A stretch of DNA of 64,000 bases from Nonlabens sp. Ci31 (GTDB lineage: Bacteria; Bacteroidota; Bacteroidia; Flavobacteriales; Flavobacteriaceae): the NCBI RefSeq assembly GCF_012974865.1, contig NZ_CP043633.1, positions 2,725,501-2,789,500 of the forward strand, written 5' to 3'. Shown one piece after another: positions 34,901 to 44,327 of this stretch. A program made the translations under genes and the position numbers. Numbering within the stretch: the first letter of the stretch is position 1; the number at the start of each line of letters is the position of its first letter. The notes below the pieces were generated by a model, which was not told where the DNA came from, did no database searches, and saw only the letters and a program-made list of their open reading frames with translations.

Positions 34901-37231
34901 GTTAGAGGGATCATCACATAACCTATAGGTCGCTACTGGATGAGCTATTGGTTGTGTATCTAAGGTCACTATAAATGAAGTGGTATCAAAACAAGGCTCG
35001 TTATTTAGGTTATCAATACGAGCAAAGAATGTTGTTGTTGCTGTAAGGTCAAATGGGGATGCTTGATCGTTTGCACCAGTATCAGCGTCAGCTTGATTTA
35101 AGTGATAGGTAATCACATAATCGGTATTTGTCTGAGCAGCAATTACCTCGCTATCAAAGTCAGTTAAAAGTATGATTTCAGAGCTATCATTTCCTGCATC
35201 ACAGACTGCGGTATTCATTACTGGATTTGCAATAGGAGTATCCCAAACAAATACATCTACTTCAGTAGAGGAAGTACAACCACTAGGACTGTTATCTTGA
35301 AGTCTAATAAAAACTCGTTCGGTATTTACCGTAACGTTAGTGTAGGTTGCTGGATTTGGGATAGGGTTCATTCCAGTTCCTGCTTCAGCGGCAGTATTGT
35401 GATAAGTAATGGTAAATGCACTGGCAGGTAAACCATTTAGGACTTCTGTTTCTGTAGAGGTCAAATCAAAAGTAGAGAAACCATCATTGTTATCGTCACA
35501 ATTATTTAAATTCATAGGTCTTGTGGCACCAGCACCACTGGCAACTATTACATCAAAGAACCCGGTATCAAAACACAATCTAGAAATAGCATTTAAATTA
35601 TTCGTAATCCTTGTGTATACGGTTGTAGTACCCAAAGGAAAATCATAAGGTAAAGTAATAGCCCCTACATTATTGTCTGCTTGATTCTGAGTTAAGAAAT
35701 AAGCAACTAAATAGCTAGGGTTGGTTTGCATGTTGAGTACTTGAGGAGTTTCTACTACATCAAGATCTCTGCTTTCTATTCCATCTCCATCACTATCACA
35801 TAGAAAAACGTCAGCCACCGTATTGGAAATAGGGTTGGAATAAATGGTAATATCTGAGGTTGCTGTAAATCTAAAGCCACCATTACGGACTATTAAGGTA
35901 ACGGTATAAACTCCAGGAGCAGGAAAGGTATGGATGGGATTTAATACAGTACTAGTTGGGCTACCATCGCCAAAATTCCAAGTTACTGTTGAAGTAATAC
36001 AGAAATCTGTCGTGGAGGCTTCAAATTGTACAGGAGTTTGATCACAAAAATTCACTTGATTGATGGAACCACCACTAGCACTTCCAGCAGGAAACGAACT
36101 AAAAGAAGGTTCAAAAAAGGAAGTGATAAAAGGAGGTAATCCTTCTCGAGAATTATTATTTAGAGCCACCCCATCATCAGTATAAGCAGCTCCAACGCCA
36201 ACGACATCTGGGTTTCTTACAACTCCTAACCAGTTTTGACATACTCTGGCATGGTAAATTTTACCGTCGATTCCCAATTGTAAGGCACCTCGACCGCTAT
36301 TTGCTCCTGTCGCAGCAAGTGCAAAAGGCGTAGAATTCCATCCACCACCACTATTGATGTTGTATTGAAGTATATCTCGTGTGTTAGTAGCTCCACAACC
36401 ATTTCCAGTATCATTGGAATTAGCATTTAAATAAACTAATTGAGAATTTGGAGAAAACTCCGTGCCATAAAATCTATTACGAGTACCTGGAGTAGTTAAA
36501 GCAATAGGGTTACTAACGACCCCAGTAGAATTATTAAAATCAGCCAGCCATGCAGTTCCAGGATTACCAATGGATGTGTTGGAGATTTTACGAGCATTTG
36601 GTGATAATCGGATATAACCTCGGGCATCAGTTAAGCTATTCGTTCCTGCAACTGTTGAGTTCACACCTCTTGATGGAAGTATGATACCACCAGCAGCTGG
36701 GTAGGAACTGTACACCCCATTATCAAAAGTTACAATCCAATAAAAATTACCGTTATCGCTTAAGGCTGCAGTTACCTTTTCTTGGGTGTTTTGTTGAATA
36801 AGTATGTCTCGTCGGCCCGGCATAACATCTCCAAGGCCTCCATTTAAGTTCATATCAACAATACTATAACGCAGACCAGCTCCTGAGCCAATGGTGACTA
36901 AAAAATACCTGCTCGTGCTGCCTAAATCTGGAATGATAATAGCTGATTGAGCACTAGAGGAGTTTCCAGAGAGTCCTGTTCCATTAGGCATAGGAAGACC
37001 ATTTCTATTCCAAACCGTGCTTCCATCAGAATACATTTGTAGATTTCCACAAGAATCGGAGATAGAGCTACAACCTTCATCCGTATCTAAGCTACCAGCA
37101 GGAGCTGCTAAAGGAGCACCAGAATTAAAATCTACACTTGCAGTAGTTCCAAAAAACCACCAAGCGGCTTCTAGCTGGGCGAAGGCTATTATCGGAATAA
37201 ATAAGAAACTAAGGAGGAATAGTTTTTTCAT
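31928..37231 (-). CDS. Giant T9SS type B surface protein with 11 tandem repeats
   Basis: This 1767-residue protein has a signal peptide (MKKLFLLSFLFIPIIAFA), an N-terminal propeller-like region (WWFFGTTASVDFNSGAPLAA...), and a PKD domain (VTWNFGDGSPTSTVLNPIHT). Eleven repeats of about 95 residues follow, each with a CDDxxNDGxE loop and (Y/F)H..Q(A/N)DAD and (V/A)RI(D/E)N segments. Next come an Ig-like stretch and the T9SS type B C-terminal domain (PYFTPNQDGYHDTWQVIA...DYWYLVELADG). Asp/Asn-rich loops could bind calcium. The N- and C-terminal regions closely match the 990-residue protein at 16-19 kb. It is likely a cell-surface adhesin exported by Sec and type IX secretion. Confidence 0.9.
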   Translation of the reverse strand: MKKLFLLSFLFIPIIAFAQLEAAWWFFGTTASVDFNSGAPLAAPAGSLDTDEGCSSISDSCGNLQMYSDGSTVWNRNGLPMPNGTGLSGNSSSAQSAIIIPDLGSTSRYFLVTIGSGAGLRYSIVDMNLNGGLGDVMPGRRDILIQQNTQEKVTAALSDNGNFYWIVTFDNGVYSSYPAAGGIILPSRGVNSTVAGTNSLTDARGYIRLSPNARKISNTSIGNPGTAWLADFNNSTGVVSNPIALTTPGTRNRFYGTEFSPNSQLVYLNANSNDTGNGCGATNTRDILQYNINSGGGWNSTPFALAATGANSGRGALQLGIDGKIYHARVCQNWLGVVRNPDVVGVGAAYTDDGVALNNNSREGLPPFITSFFEPSFSSFPAGSASGGSINQVNFCDQTPVQFEASTTDFCITSTVTWNFGDGSPTSTVLNPIHTFPAPGVYTVTLIVRNGGFRFTATSDITIYSNPISNTVADVFLCDSDGDGIESRDLDVVETPQVLNMQTNPSYLVAYFLTQNQADNNVGAITLPYDFPLGTTTVYTRITNNLNAISRLCFDTGFFDVIVASGAGATRPMNLNNCDDNNDGFSTFDLTSTETEVLNGLPASAFTITYHNTAAEAGTGMNPIPNPATYTNVTVNTERVFIRLQDNSPSGCTSSTEVDVFVWDTPIANPVMNTAVCDAGNDSSEIILLTDFDSEVIAAQTNTDYVITYHLNQADADTGANDQASPFDLTATTTFFARIDNLNNEPCFDTTSFIVTLDTQPIAHPVATYRLCDDPSNNNSEVFDLVSINPEILLTQNPADFNIEYFTSPADADLGSVGGATPVSNLYSSAGQIMYARIENNANTDCFDTTSFDIIVDDLPLATAPADLIICDDASNDGTEDIALSQFDTTILNGQTTPTFVVSYHLNQADADADAPGLTSPFTITTGTTTIVARIDNSDNQTCFDTTAINIILNEQALANPVSEYRICDTGNDGVEDFDLSSRDTEVLLTQNPANFNIEYFTSQADADLGSAGGASPLPTSYNSSGETVFVRIETAANATCYNTTSFNLVVDDLPLATTPADLIICDDASNDGTEDIALSQFDAAVLNGQTTSTFAVSYHLNQADADADAPGLTSPFNITTGTTTIVARIDNTDNQTCYNTTPITIILNEQAVANNVAEYRICDDASNDGLEDFDLSTQDSQVLGTQNAANFTIAYFTSQADADLGSTGGATPLPTIYNSGSATLFVRIQTNANNSCYDTAVIDLFVDPLPLAGTPADIIVCDDPSNDGTEDVDLSQFDSAILDGQTNPSFNVTYHASQADANANASPLSSPYAVTSTTPNLFARIDNADNDSCYTTTTFRFVISPTPTANPVLDMITCDDPGNDGSEVFDLSMANSQVLTGQNSSDFNITFHPSQNDANMNTAALATSYASDSITPETIFVRIEAISNPVCFDTTSFTLTVSEQPTAGTGTDVVGCDDISNDGFEEFDFSTQDAAIYNGQSTTDFNVTYHSNATDADNDVNALSFPYTNTSRTQTIYARIENAAHQDCYDLSTFRIEVFARPVIADQGPYTICAGVAETIDAGPGFSSYLWSTGETTQTIDVASGGDYTVTVTNSDGCDSTATVTVVESDVAVIERIDVGQFEVNTNTLTAIVTGSGDYEFSLDDFVYQDSQRFNNLYPGFYTIYVKDKNGCGTVSMSAVIIGGPPYFTPNQDGYHDTWQVIAVETIPDASIYIFDRHGKLLKQVSATGRGWDGTYNGAPMPSSDYWYLVELADGRSFKGHFALKR
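32605..35835 (-). repeat. Tandem repeat array within the giant T9SS gene
   Basis: Eleven in-frame units of about 270-310 bp encode CDDxxNDG repeats. In the middle, alternate units form a higher-order repeat with a 585-bp period: bases around 33832-34075 and 34417-34660 are nearly identical at exactly 585 bp offset, indicating a recent two-unit duplication or gene conversion. Confidence 0.85.
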
Positions 37232-37347
37232 GACTTTTGTTTTGGAGTCCTAAAATAAGCTATTTTAATGGATTCCACGTACTGAACAAAAAGCCGATAA
37301 ATAGTCTATTTAAAAGAGTTTAGGGTATAGAATTGTTCATTTATAAG

Positions 37348-38058
37348 TTATCCTTGAATGATAAAAATCGCTGGTCTTTTATGAAGTTCTGGAATTTGCT
37401 TTTTCCAAAGGTCTACAGTTAGGGTTTTTATAAATTCTGTCGGTAAACTGATATCGCAAGCGATGCATATTTTTGTATTTCCAGATAAAGACAGCAGCAG
37501 CTCTTCTAACATTTTGTTATTTCTATAAGGTGTTTCTATAAAAGATTGGGATTGCTGGTTTTTTATAGAACTGCTTTCAAGTTCTTTTATTTTCTTACGT
37601 CGTTCTTGCTTATCTATAGGCAAGTATCCATTAAAAGCAAAATTCTGACCGTTCAATCCGCTGGACATCATGGCCATAAGAATGGAACTAGGGCCAACAA
37701 GTGGCTGTACTCGTATTCCTTTTTCATGGGCGATAGCAATAACATCGGCACCAGGGTCTGCTATTCCAGGAACACCTGCTTCACTCATAAGGCCCATGTT
37801 TTTACCTTCTAAGCAGGGTTGCAGAAAGGCTGGTAATTCACTTTGTTCGGTAAATTTATTGATGGTTGAAAATTGTAAAGAAGGTTGCGATTTAGAGGGG
37901 TAAATACTTTTTATAAACCGTCTTGCTGTTTTTTCATTTTCTACAATATAATGATCTACCATTCCAACTACTTTTTTTACAGACAGCGGCAACACCTCTA
38001 AAGGACTTATGTCTCCTAAGGTTACTGGTATCAGAAATAATTTACCTTTTTCTTCCAT
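37348..38058 (-). CDS. Tetrapyrrole-methylase (RsmI-like) SAM-dependent methyltransferase
   Basis: This 236-residue protein has KLFLIPVTLGDISPLEVLP at the N-terminus, MGLMSEAGVPGIADPGADVI and VQPLVGPSSILMAMMSSGLN in the middle, and FIETPYRNNKMLEELLLSL later. These are the hallmarks of the TP-methylase fold shared with RsmI (16S rRNA C1402 2'-O-methyltransferase). The N-terminal glycine motif differs from the canonical TPIGNLxD, so it is probably the Bacteroidota paralogue rather than RsmI itself. The substrate is uncertain. It lies 74 bp downstream of the exonuclease/GIY-YIG gene. Confidence 0.82.
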   Translation of the reverse strand: MEEKGKLFLIPVTLGDISPLEVLPLSVKKVVGMVDHYIVENEKTARRFIKSIYPSKSQPSLQFSTINKFTEQSELPAFLQPCLEGKNMGLMSEAGVPGIADPGADVIAIAHEKGIRVQPLVGPSSILMAMMSSGLNGQNFAFNGYLPIDKQERRKKIKELESSSIKNQQSQSFIETPYRNNKMLEELLLSLSGNTKICIACDISLPTEFIKTLTVDLWKKQIPELHKRPAIFIIQG

Positions 38059-38132
38059 GGTTTGAATTCTTGGTTAGTTTTGAATAGTGGTCTAGATTTT
38101 GCTCCTTTGTTTCCGGTAGGAAATCAAATTGT

Positions 38133-39392
38133 TTATAAATCAATGACTTGGTGTACTCTTTTATGTCTTAAGTAACTGCTTATAATATGAGTCACTTGCT
38201 TATTTCCATCAATAGGAGTTAATAGGCTTTTGAGCATGGAAGTATTTGTCATTTGTATTCTCAGACTAACAAATGCATAGCCTATGACTTTTCCTTCTTC
38301 TATAAGAATGACGCTGCGCTCGCTTGCCTCACGACCTCGATCTACAATAATCTTACTTTTCCCTAAGATGCTATATTTCTCTTTTACTTCGGCAATAATA
38401 GTTTGAGGAGATTTATTTTCTTCTTCTTGTTTTTCTAAAAAGGTAGTTCCAGATTTTGAAGAGGAAAAGCTGAGTATATAATTAGGGTTCTTTACAGCAG
38501 ACTTTACTTGAAGCGTTGGATGATCTTGCTCATCTACTTGAACATATAATCCATGTGAGAAATTAGTTCTTTTAATCTTACCGTTTAAAAAAGGCTCGTG
38601 CTTTCTAACTTCTATAAATTCCTTTAAAATGGAAATTAATTCATTTCCAGTTTTTTCAAAAGTGACATCGGTTACTTGCTTTTGAATTTCTTTAGATTTT
38701 TTATTAGAGCCGGTAAAGAGTTGGGTAACTTTCTTCTTTACATTTTTACTTTTCCCTATATAAATAATTTCTCTACTAGAGTTATAGATGTAAAATACTC
38801 CTGTAGTGTTGGGGATGCTGTCTAGTATTACTTTAAGATTGGGTTCTATTTTTAAAGGTTTAAAGTATTTTAAACTTTGAGAAATGATCTTTTTATCGAC
38901 ATCTTTTTGAAGTAATAATTTAAACAACTTCACGGTAGCAAGTGCATCACCTGTTGCTCTGTGCCTATCGGTAATAGGAATCCCTAATGCTTTACTGAGT
39001 TTGCCCAGATTAAAACTTTTTTGTTCTGGTAGGAGGCTCTGTGCTAATTCTACCGTGCAAAGTGTAGGGCGCATGTAATCAAAGCCTAACCGGTCAAATT
39101 CTAATCGCAACATGCGGTGATCAAAATCGGCATTGTGCGCAACTAGAGTGACCCCTTCTGTGATTTCTATAATTCTCCTTGCTACTTCATAGAATTTAGG
39201 AGCGCGTTTTAACATGGCGTTATTAATACCAGTAAGTTTTACCACAAAAGGTTGAATTTCTTTTTCTGGATTTACTAAGCTTGCAAACTGATCTACTATT
39301 TCATGACCGTCAAATTTATAGATGGCGACTTCAGTAATCCCCTCTTCATTATACTTTCCACCGGTGGTTTCTACATCTACTATTGCGTACAA
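38133..39392 (-). CDS. DnaQ-type exonuclease fused to a GIY-YIG domain
   Basis: This 419-residue fusion has, at residues 1-170, a DEDDh 3'-5' exonuclease like DNA polymerase III epsilon: AIVDVETTGG (Asp, Glu), LVAHNADFDHRMLRLEFDRL (Asp), and HRATGDALATVKLF (His, Asp). At about residues 195-280 is a GIY-YIG nuclease domain like the UvrC N-terminus (GVFYIYNSSREIIYIGKSKN). The rest is family-specific. Such fusions are known in Bacteroidota and some Actinobacteria and are presumed to act in DNA repair or processing. No UvrC C-terminal endonuclease domain is present. Confidence 0.88.
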   Translation of the reverse strand: MYAIVDVETTGGKYNEEGITEVAIYKFDGHEIVDQFASLVNPEKEIQPFVVKLTGINNAMLKRAPKFYEVARRIIEITEGVTLVAHNADFDHRMLRLEFDRLGFDYMRPTLCTVELAQSLLPEQKSFNLGKLSKALGIPITDRHRATGDALATVKLFKLLLQKDVDKKIISQSLKYFKPLKIEPNLKVILDSIPNTTGVFYIYNSSREIIYIGKSKNVKKKVTQLFTGSNKKSKEIQKQVTDVTFEKTGNELISILKEFIEVRKHEPFLNGKIKRTNFSHGLYVQVDEQDHPTLQVKSAVKNPNYILSFSSSKSGTTFLEKQEEENKSPQTIIAEVKEKYSILGKSKIIVDRGREASERSVILIEEGKVIGYAFVSLRIQMTNTSMLKSLLTPIDGNKQVTHIISSYLRHKRVHQVIDL

Positions 39393-39440
39393 TTCTCCAT
39401 TTTTAAAAGACCATTAGGTCTATATTATGATGCGTAAGCT

Positions 39441-39473
39441 AATAAAAAAAAGCCGTGTTATAAACACGGCTTT
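39441..39473 (-). terminator. Terminator after the acyl-CoA ligase gene
   Basis: AAAGCCGTGTT pairs with AACACGGCTTT across a 3-nt loop. On the minus strand a run of U residues follows. Confidence 0.85.
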
Positions 39474-39495
39474 AGGTAATTTATGCAACGACTTA

Positions 39496-41274
39496 TTAAA
39501 TCTTTGCACCATAAATCTTGCTGTAAAGGTCTTGGTAGCGTGCTTTAATATTTCTGCGTTTTAATTTAAGAGTAGGAGTGAGGTGCTCTGCCTCGATGGT
39601 CCACTCCTCAGGAGTGAGCTCAAAGGTTTTGATACGTTCCCATTTCCCAAACTTCTGGTTGTGTTCTTCAATTTCTCGTTGATATCTTGCAATAACTCTT
39701 TCATTATTGCACAAATCTTTCCAATTTTCAAAAGCAATTCCTTTGTGTTTTGCCCAATCGGTAAGAAATTGAAAATTAGGCTGTATAAAAGCTGCAGGCA
39801 TTTTCTCTCCTTCACCTATCACCATAATTTGTTCGATAAAACGACTTTGTTTCATCATGTTTTCTATGAGTTGTGGTGCTACATACTTCCCACCAGAAGT
39901 CTTAAACATTTCCTTTTTACGATCGGTAATTTTAAGAAAGCCTTCAGAATCAATTTCACCTATATCTCCCGTATGGAAATAACCATTTTCATCAATGGCT
40001 TGTTTTGTTTTTTCTTCATCCCTATAATAACCCATCATGCGTTGCGGACCATTAATCATGATTTCTCCGTCCTCAGCGATAATGACATCAGTATGTGCAA
40101 GCATTTTACCAACAGTACCTATTTTAAAACCACCATCTCTCATATCATTAACAGAAATTACGGGACTTGTTTCTGTAAGTCCATAACCTTCCATTACAGG
40201 AACTCCTGCAGCGTTAAATATCCTTGCTAATCTAGGCTGTAAAGCTGCACTACCACTGGCAATAGCTTTTAAGTTACCGCCTAGGGCTTCCTGCCATTTA
40301 GAAAAGATTAATTTTTTAGCCAGACCTAGTTTTTTCTCGTACCACCATCCGTTTGCTCCGTAAGGTTCCCATTCGAGACCTAGTTCTACCGCCCAAAAGA
40401 ATAGTCTTTTCTTGATACCGGTAAGATCAGCTCCTTTAGCAATAATTTTATCATACACCTTTTCTAACAATCTAGGTACAGCGCTCATTACTTCAGGAGA
40501 GATTTCTTTTAGGTTTTCTGAAATGGTCTCAAGAGACTCTGCAAAATAAATTCCAGTTCCTGTATACGTATACATGTATTGAAGCATGCGCTCGTATATA
40601 TGACAAACAGGTAAAAAACTTAAAGCTTTTGATCTGCCTAATTCTAGAGGTAACCTACCAGCACTGGTCATGGCGTTACTAGAAATATTTTTATGAGATA
40701 GCATAACACCTTTAGGACGTCCAGTTGTTCCAGAGGTATATATTAAGGTAGCGAGATCTTCTACCTCAATAGCAGCCATGATATCTTCTAGCGCTGCTTG
40801 ATTGCTGTCGTCTTTTCCTAATTCTTTAATCTCTTTCCAGCTTTTACAGCCTTTGATGTCTTCAAAGGAATACACCTCTACTAAAGAAGCTACCTGGTCT
40901 TTAATTTTCATGACTTTATCATAAACCTCTTGATCAGAAACAAAAACATGTTTTGATTCACTGTGGTTCAAGACATAAGCATAATCTTCTTCAGAAATAG
41001 TAGGATAGATAGGTACATCCTGGGCTCCAGTTTGCATAATTCCTATATCCATAATATTCCACTCGGTTCTGTTGGTGGTAGAAATGATAGCTATTTTATC
41101 ATTCTTTTGAACTCCTAATCTCAATAGACCTCTAGAGACGGCATTTGCCTGCTCCACAAAGGACTGCGTAGAAGTTTTTATCCATTCACCCTTTACTTTT
41201 GAAACTAGTGCATCTTCCCGGGGGAATGTTTCTAGCTGATAATGAGGGAAGTCAAAAAGTCTTTTATATTGCAT
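39496..41274 (-). CDS. Long-chain fatty acid--CoA ligase (AMP-forming)
   Basis: This 592-residue ANL-superfamily enzyme activates fatty acids to acyl-CoA using ATP. Motifs: P-loop-like TLIYTSGTTGRPKGVMLSHK (A3), PVCHIYERM, VMEGYGLTETSPVISVND (A5), GYFHTGDIGEIDSEGFLKIT (A7), DRKKEMFKTSGGKYVAPQLI (A8/A10). The architecture matches FadD15-type long-chain acyl-CoA synthetases. It probably supplies lipid metabolism or recycles free fatty acids at the inner membrane face. Monocistronic; an iterated palindrome lies about 85 bp upstream. Confidence 0.92.
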   Translation of the reverse strand: MQYKRLFDFPHYQLETFPREDALVSKVKGEWIKTSTQSFVEQANAVSRGLLRLGVQKNDKIAIISTTNRTEWNIMDIGIMQTGAQDVPIYPTISEEDYAYVLNHSESKHVFVSDQEVYDKVMKIKDQVASLVEVYSFEDIKGCKSWKEIKELGKDDSNQAALEDIMAAIEVEDLATLIYTSGTTGRPKGVMLSHKNISSNAMTSAGRLPLELGRSKALSFLPVCHIYERMLQYMYTYTGTGIYFAESLETISENLKEISPEVMSAVPRLLEKVYDKIIAKGADLTGIKKRLFFWAVELGLEWEPYGANGWWYEKKLGLAKKLIFSKWQEALGGNLKAIASGSAALQPRLARIFNAAGVPVMEGYGLTETSPVISVNDMRDGGFKIGTVGKMLAHTDVIIAEDGEIMINGPQRMMGYYRDEEKTKQAIDENGYFHTGDIGEIDSEGFLKITDRKKEMFKTSGGKYVAPQLIENMMKQSRFIEQIMVIGEGEKMPAAFIQPNFQFLTDWAKHKGIAFENWKDLCNNERVIARYQREIEEHNQKFGKWERIKTFELTPEEWTIEAEHLTPTLKLKRRNIKARYQDLYSKIYGAKI

Positions 41275-41359
41275 GGTCGATTATTTCGTAATGGCAAAGT
41301 AGTGAAACATTGGGAATTTTCAAATGCTCTTTTTACGATAATTATAATTTTATGGGTCT

Positions 41360-41375
41360 CGCTTTCGCGAAAGCG
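41360..41375. repeat. Iterated palindrome GCTTTCGCGAAAGC between clpB and the acyl-CoA ligase gene
   Basis: A 16-bp perfect palindrome in intergenic DNA, upstream of the ligase and downstream of the clpB terminator. Confidence 0.9.
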
Positions 41376-41401
41376 TAATTTTTAACAGTCTTATTCATCA
41401 A

Positions 41402-41433
41402 AAAAGCCCATTCCTAGTTAAGAATGAGCTTTT
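41402..41433 (-). terminator. Terminator after clpB
   Basis: AAAAGCCCATTC can pair with GAATGAGCTTTT (one mismatch) across an 8-nt loop. On the minus strand it ends in a U-run. Confidence 0.7.
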
Positions 41434-41483
41434 ATAACTTCTTGCCATTTTTGTTTAAAGTAGTTACATTAACGTATTCATTT

Positions 41484-44090
41484 TCATACGTCTACGTTGT
41501 TGGTTTGGTTTCTAAAGACCAATTCGTTTTCAAAAGCATCTACAAGAACAATACTATCTGCAGCTATTTTACCTGATAATATCTGTTTAGAGAGTTCGTT
41601 AAGAACCTCTTTTTGAATCACTCGTTTTACTGGTCTTGCTCCGTACTGAGGATCATAACCTTTCCTTGCCAGTAACTCAATAGCTTGCTCTGTTGCATCA
41701 ATAACAATTCCTTGTCCTTGCAATAATTTAGTAATTCCTTTAAACTGTAAACTTACTATTTGCTTGATTTCATCTTCATTAAGAGGTGTAAACATCACAA
41801 TATCATCAATACGGTTGATAAATTCGGGACGTACACGTTGCTTTAAAACAGTAAGAACTTCTTTTTTAGTGGTTTCGGTAAGGCTGGCGATATCTCCATC
41901 AAAATTATCAAAATTTTGCTGTATGATATCTGATCCCATATTAGAAGTCATGATAATAATCGTGTTTTTAAAATCTGCTACGCGACCTTTATTGTCTGTT
42001 AGTCTTCCTTCATCGAGTACTTGCAACAAGATATTGAACGTATCTGGATGGGCCTTTTCAATTTCGTCGAGTAATACCACGCTGTAAGGCTTTCTGCGTA
42101 CCGCTTCTGTAAGTTGTCCACCTTCATCATAACCTACATATCCAGGAGGAGCACCTACTAATCTACTCACGCTATGACGTTCTTGATATTCACTCATATC
42201 AATACGCGTCATAGAATTCTCATCGTTAAAAAGAAACTCGGCTAGTGCTTTTGCAAGTTCTGTTTTACCAACTCCTGTCGTTCCTAAGAAAAGGAAAGAG
42301 CCCACTGGTTTTTTCTGATCTTGTAATCCAGCACGACTTCTTCTTACAGCGTCGCTTACTGCCTGTATAGCTTCTTTTTGTCCTACAACACGATGGTGAA
42401 GTTCGTCTTCTAGTTTTAAAAGTTTTTCACGGTCACTTTGAAGCATTTTAGTAACAGGAATTCCGGTCCATTTAGCAACTACTTCAGCGATGTCTTCATA
42501 GGTCACTTCTTCTTGGATCAAATTGTTAGAATTGTCGTTTGCTTCCATATCAGCAAGCAATTTGTCCAGTTCCTCTTGAGCTTGTTTAATTTTTCCGTAA
42601 CGCAACTCTGCTACTTTTCCATAATCTCCATCGCGTTCGGCACGTTCGGCTTCGAGTTTAAAGTTCTCGATGTCTGTTTTTGCGCTTTGAATGTTATCGA
42701 CTACGCTTTTTTCATTTTCCCATTGTGCGTTAAGTTCGTTGCGAGATTCTTTAAGATTAGCCAGTTCAGACCTCAGATTCTTTAGTTTGGTCTCGTCGTT
42801 TTCTCTTTTAATAGCTTCAAGTTCAATCTCTAACTGCATGATCTTACGATCGAGTACATCGAGTTCTTCAGGTTTTGAATTGATCTCCATACGTAACTTT
42901 GCCGCTGCCTCATCCATAAGGTCAATGGCTTTGTCTGGTAAAAATCTATTGGTAATGTAGCGTTGTGACAATTCTACGGCACCTATAATCGCTTCATCCT
43001 TTATTTGTACTTTATGATGTGTTTCATATTTATCTTTGATACCTCTTAAAATAGATATAGCACTTTCTGTATCTGGCTCATCAACCATTACTTTTTGAAA
43101 TCGACGTTCCAAAGCTTTGTCTTTTTCAAAATATTTTTGGTATTCGTCTAAAGTAGTCGCGCCTATGGCTCTCAACTCGCCACGAGCAAGAGCAGGTTTT
43201 AAAATATTTGCGGCATCCATTGCGCCTTGACCGCCACCAGCTCCTACTAGCGTGTGGATTTCATCAATAAATAGAACAATGTCTCCATCGCTAGAGGTCA
43301 CTTCCTTAATTACCGCTTTTAAACGCTCTTCAAACTCTCCTTTATATTTAGCTCCTGCAATAAGGGCTCCCATATCTAAAGAAAAAATTTGCTTGTCTTT
43401 AAGATTATCGGGAACATCACCAGCTACTATACGGTGTGCAAGGCCTTCGGCAATGGCAGTTTTACCAACACCAGGTTCTCCAACAAGTATAGGATTGTTT
43501 TTGGTGCGTCTGGAAAGGATTTGTAAAATGCGGCGTATTTCTTCATCACGACCTATCACAGGATCAAGCTTACCTTGATCTGCTAGCTGATTGAGGTTCT
43601 TTGCGTATTTATTGAGGCTGTTATAAGTTTCCTCGGCGCTTGGAGAAGAAACGTTAGTACCATTTCTTAATTCTTCAATAGCTGCCTCTAGATTTTTCTT
43701 TGAAATCCCTTGATCTTTTAACAGTTGAGCTGTTTTTGATTTTCCATCAAATATAGATAAGAGCAGGTGTTCAATACTTACGTATTCATCATTCATCTTT
43801 GTAGCAAGTGTCATTGCTGCATTGATAACTCTATTGGTTTCCCGAGACATTTGCAACTCGCCACCTTCTACTTTAGGTAAGGATTCAATCTGACTTTTAA
43901 GCAACTGTATCACCAGACCTAATTTTACATGAAGTTTTTTAAATAAAAAAGGCAACACATTTTCATCTACCATAGTTATAGCAAGAAATAGATGGGCGTT
44001 CTCAATTTGTTGTTGGCCGTATTCTTGTACCAATTGCTGCGCTTTTTGCAGCGCTTCTTGCGATTTTGTAGTCAGTTCATTAGTATTCAT
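41484..44090 (-). CDS. clpB: ATP-dependent disaggregase ClpB
   Basis: This 868-residue hexameric AAA+ chaperone dissolves protein aggregates with DnaK. In order: N-terminal double Clp-N domain; first AAA+ module with Walker [19 protein letters not shown] and Walker [18 protein letters not shown]; the long coiled-coil middle domain (about 400-520, [20 protein letters not shown]); second AAA+ module with [32 protein letters not shown] and sensor arginine [13 protein letters not shown]. The middle domain identifies ClpB rather than ClpC/ClpA. Likely heat-induced, but no obvious regulatory motif is seen upstream. Confidence 0.97.
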   Translation of the reverse strand: MNTNELTTKSQEALQKAQQLVQEYGQQQIENAHLFLAITMVDENVLPFLFKKLHVKLGLVIQLLKSQIESLPKVEGGELQMSRETNRVINAAMTLATKMNDEYVSIEHLLLSIFDGKSKTAQLLKDQGISKKNLEAAIEELRNGTNVSSPSAEETYNSLNKYAKNLNQLADQGKLDPVIGRDEEIRRILQILSRRTKNNPILVGEPGVGKTAIAEGLAHRIVAGDVPDNLKDKQIFSLDMGALIAGAKYKGEFEERLKAVIKEVTSSDGDIVLFIDEIHTLVGAGGGQGAMDAANILKPALARGELRAIGATTLDEYQKYFEKDKALERRFQKVMVDEPDTESAISILRGIKDKYETHHKVQIKDEAIIGAVELSQRYITNRFLPDKAIDLMDEAAAKLRMEINSKPEELDVLDRKIMQLEIELEAIKRENDETKLKNLRSELANLKESRNELNAQWENEKSVVDNIQSAKTDIENFKLEAERAERDGDYGKVAELRYGKIKQAQEELDKLLADMEANDNSNNLIQEEVTYEDIAEVVAKWTGIPVTKMLQSDREKLLKLEDELHHRVVGQKEAIQAVSDAVRRSRAGLQDQKKPVGSFLFLGTTGVGKTELAKALAEFLFNDENSMTRIDMSEYQERHSVSRLVGAPPGYVGYDEGGQLTEAVRRKPYSVVLLDEIEKAHPDTFNILLQVLDEGRLTDNKGRVADFKNTIIIMTSNMGSDIIQQNFDNFDGDIASLTETTKKEVLTVLKQRVRPEFINRIDDIVMFTPLNEDEIKQIVSLQFKGITKLLQGQGIVIDATEQAIELLARKGYDPQYGARPVKRVIQKEVLNELSKQILSGKIAADSIVLVDAFENELVFRNQTNNVDV

Positions 44091-44225
44091 AATAGTAATT
44101 TTCTAAATTATTTCAATTGTTATACCCTTTATGTAAGTTGACAATAAGTCAGTTTAAACTACTTTTTTAACAGACATTATGTCGTGTTTATAAAAGCCTT
44201 AAGATTTTTACTTATCGGGACTGGA

Positions 44226-44233
44226 TATATTTG
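44226..44233 (+). promoter_or_regulatory. Candidate -7 element for ytxJ operon
   Basis: TATATTTG matches TAnnTTTG, 94 bp upstream of the ytxJ ATG. This would give a leader containing a degenerate copy of the iterated palindrome. Confidence 0.35.
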
Positions 44234-44327
44234 TAATTTAGTACTTTATAGGTAATACTATTATTGATATTCCGCTTTCGCCATATGCCTGTCGGTAGGT
44301 AGGAAAACGAAACACAAAAAAAATGCT

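Noticed and set aside
32605..35835. Regular repeats considered as a CRISPR array
   Set aside because: The units are about 270-310 bp, in frame and protein coding, without short direct repeats separated by spacers.
39583..40230. 215-codon plus-strand frame within the acyl-CoA ligase gene
   Set aside because: The ligase on the other strand is clearly conserved through this region; the opposite frame is a by-product of its codon use.
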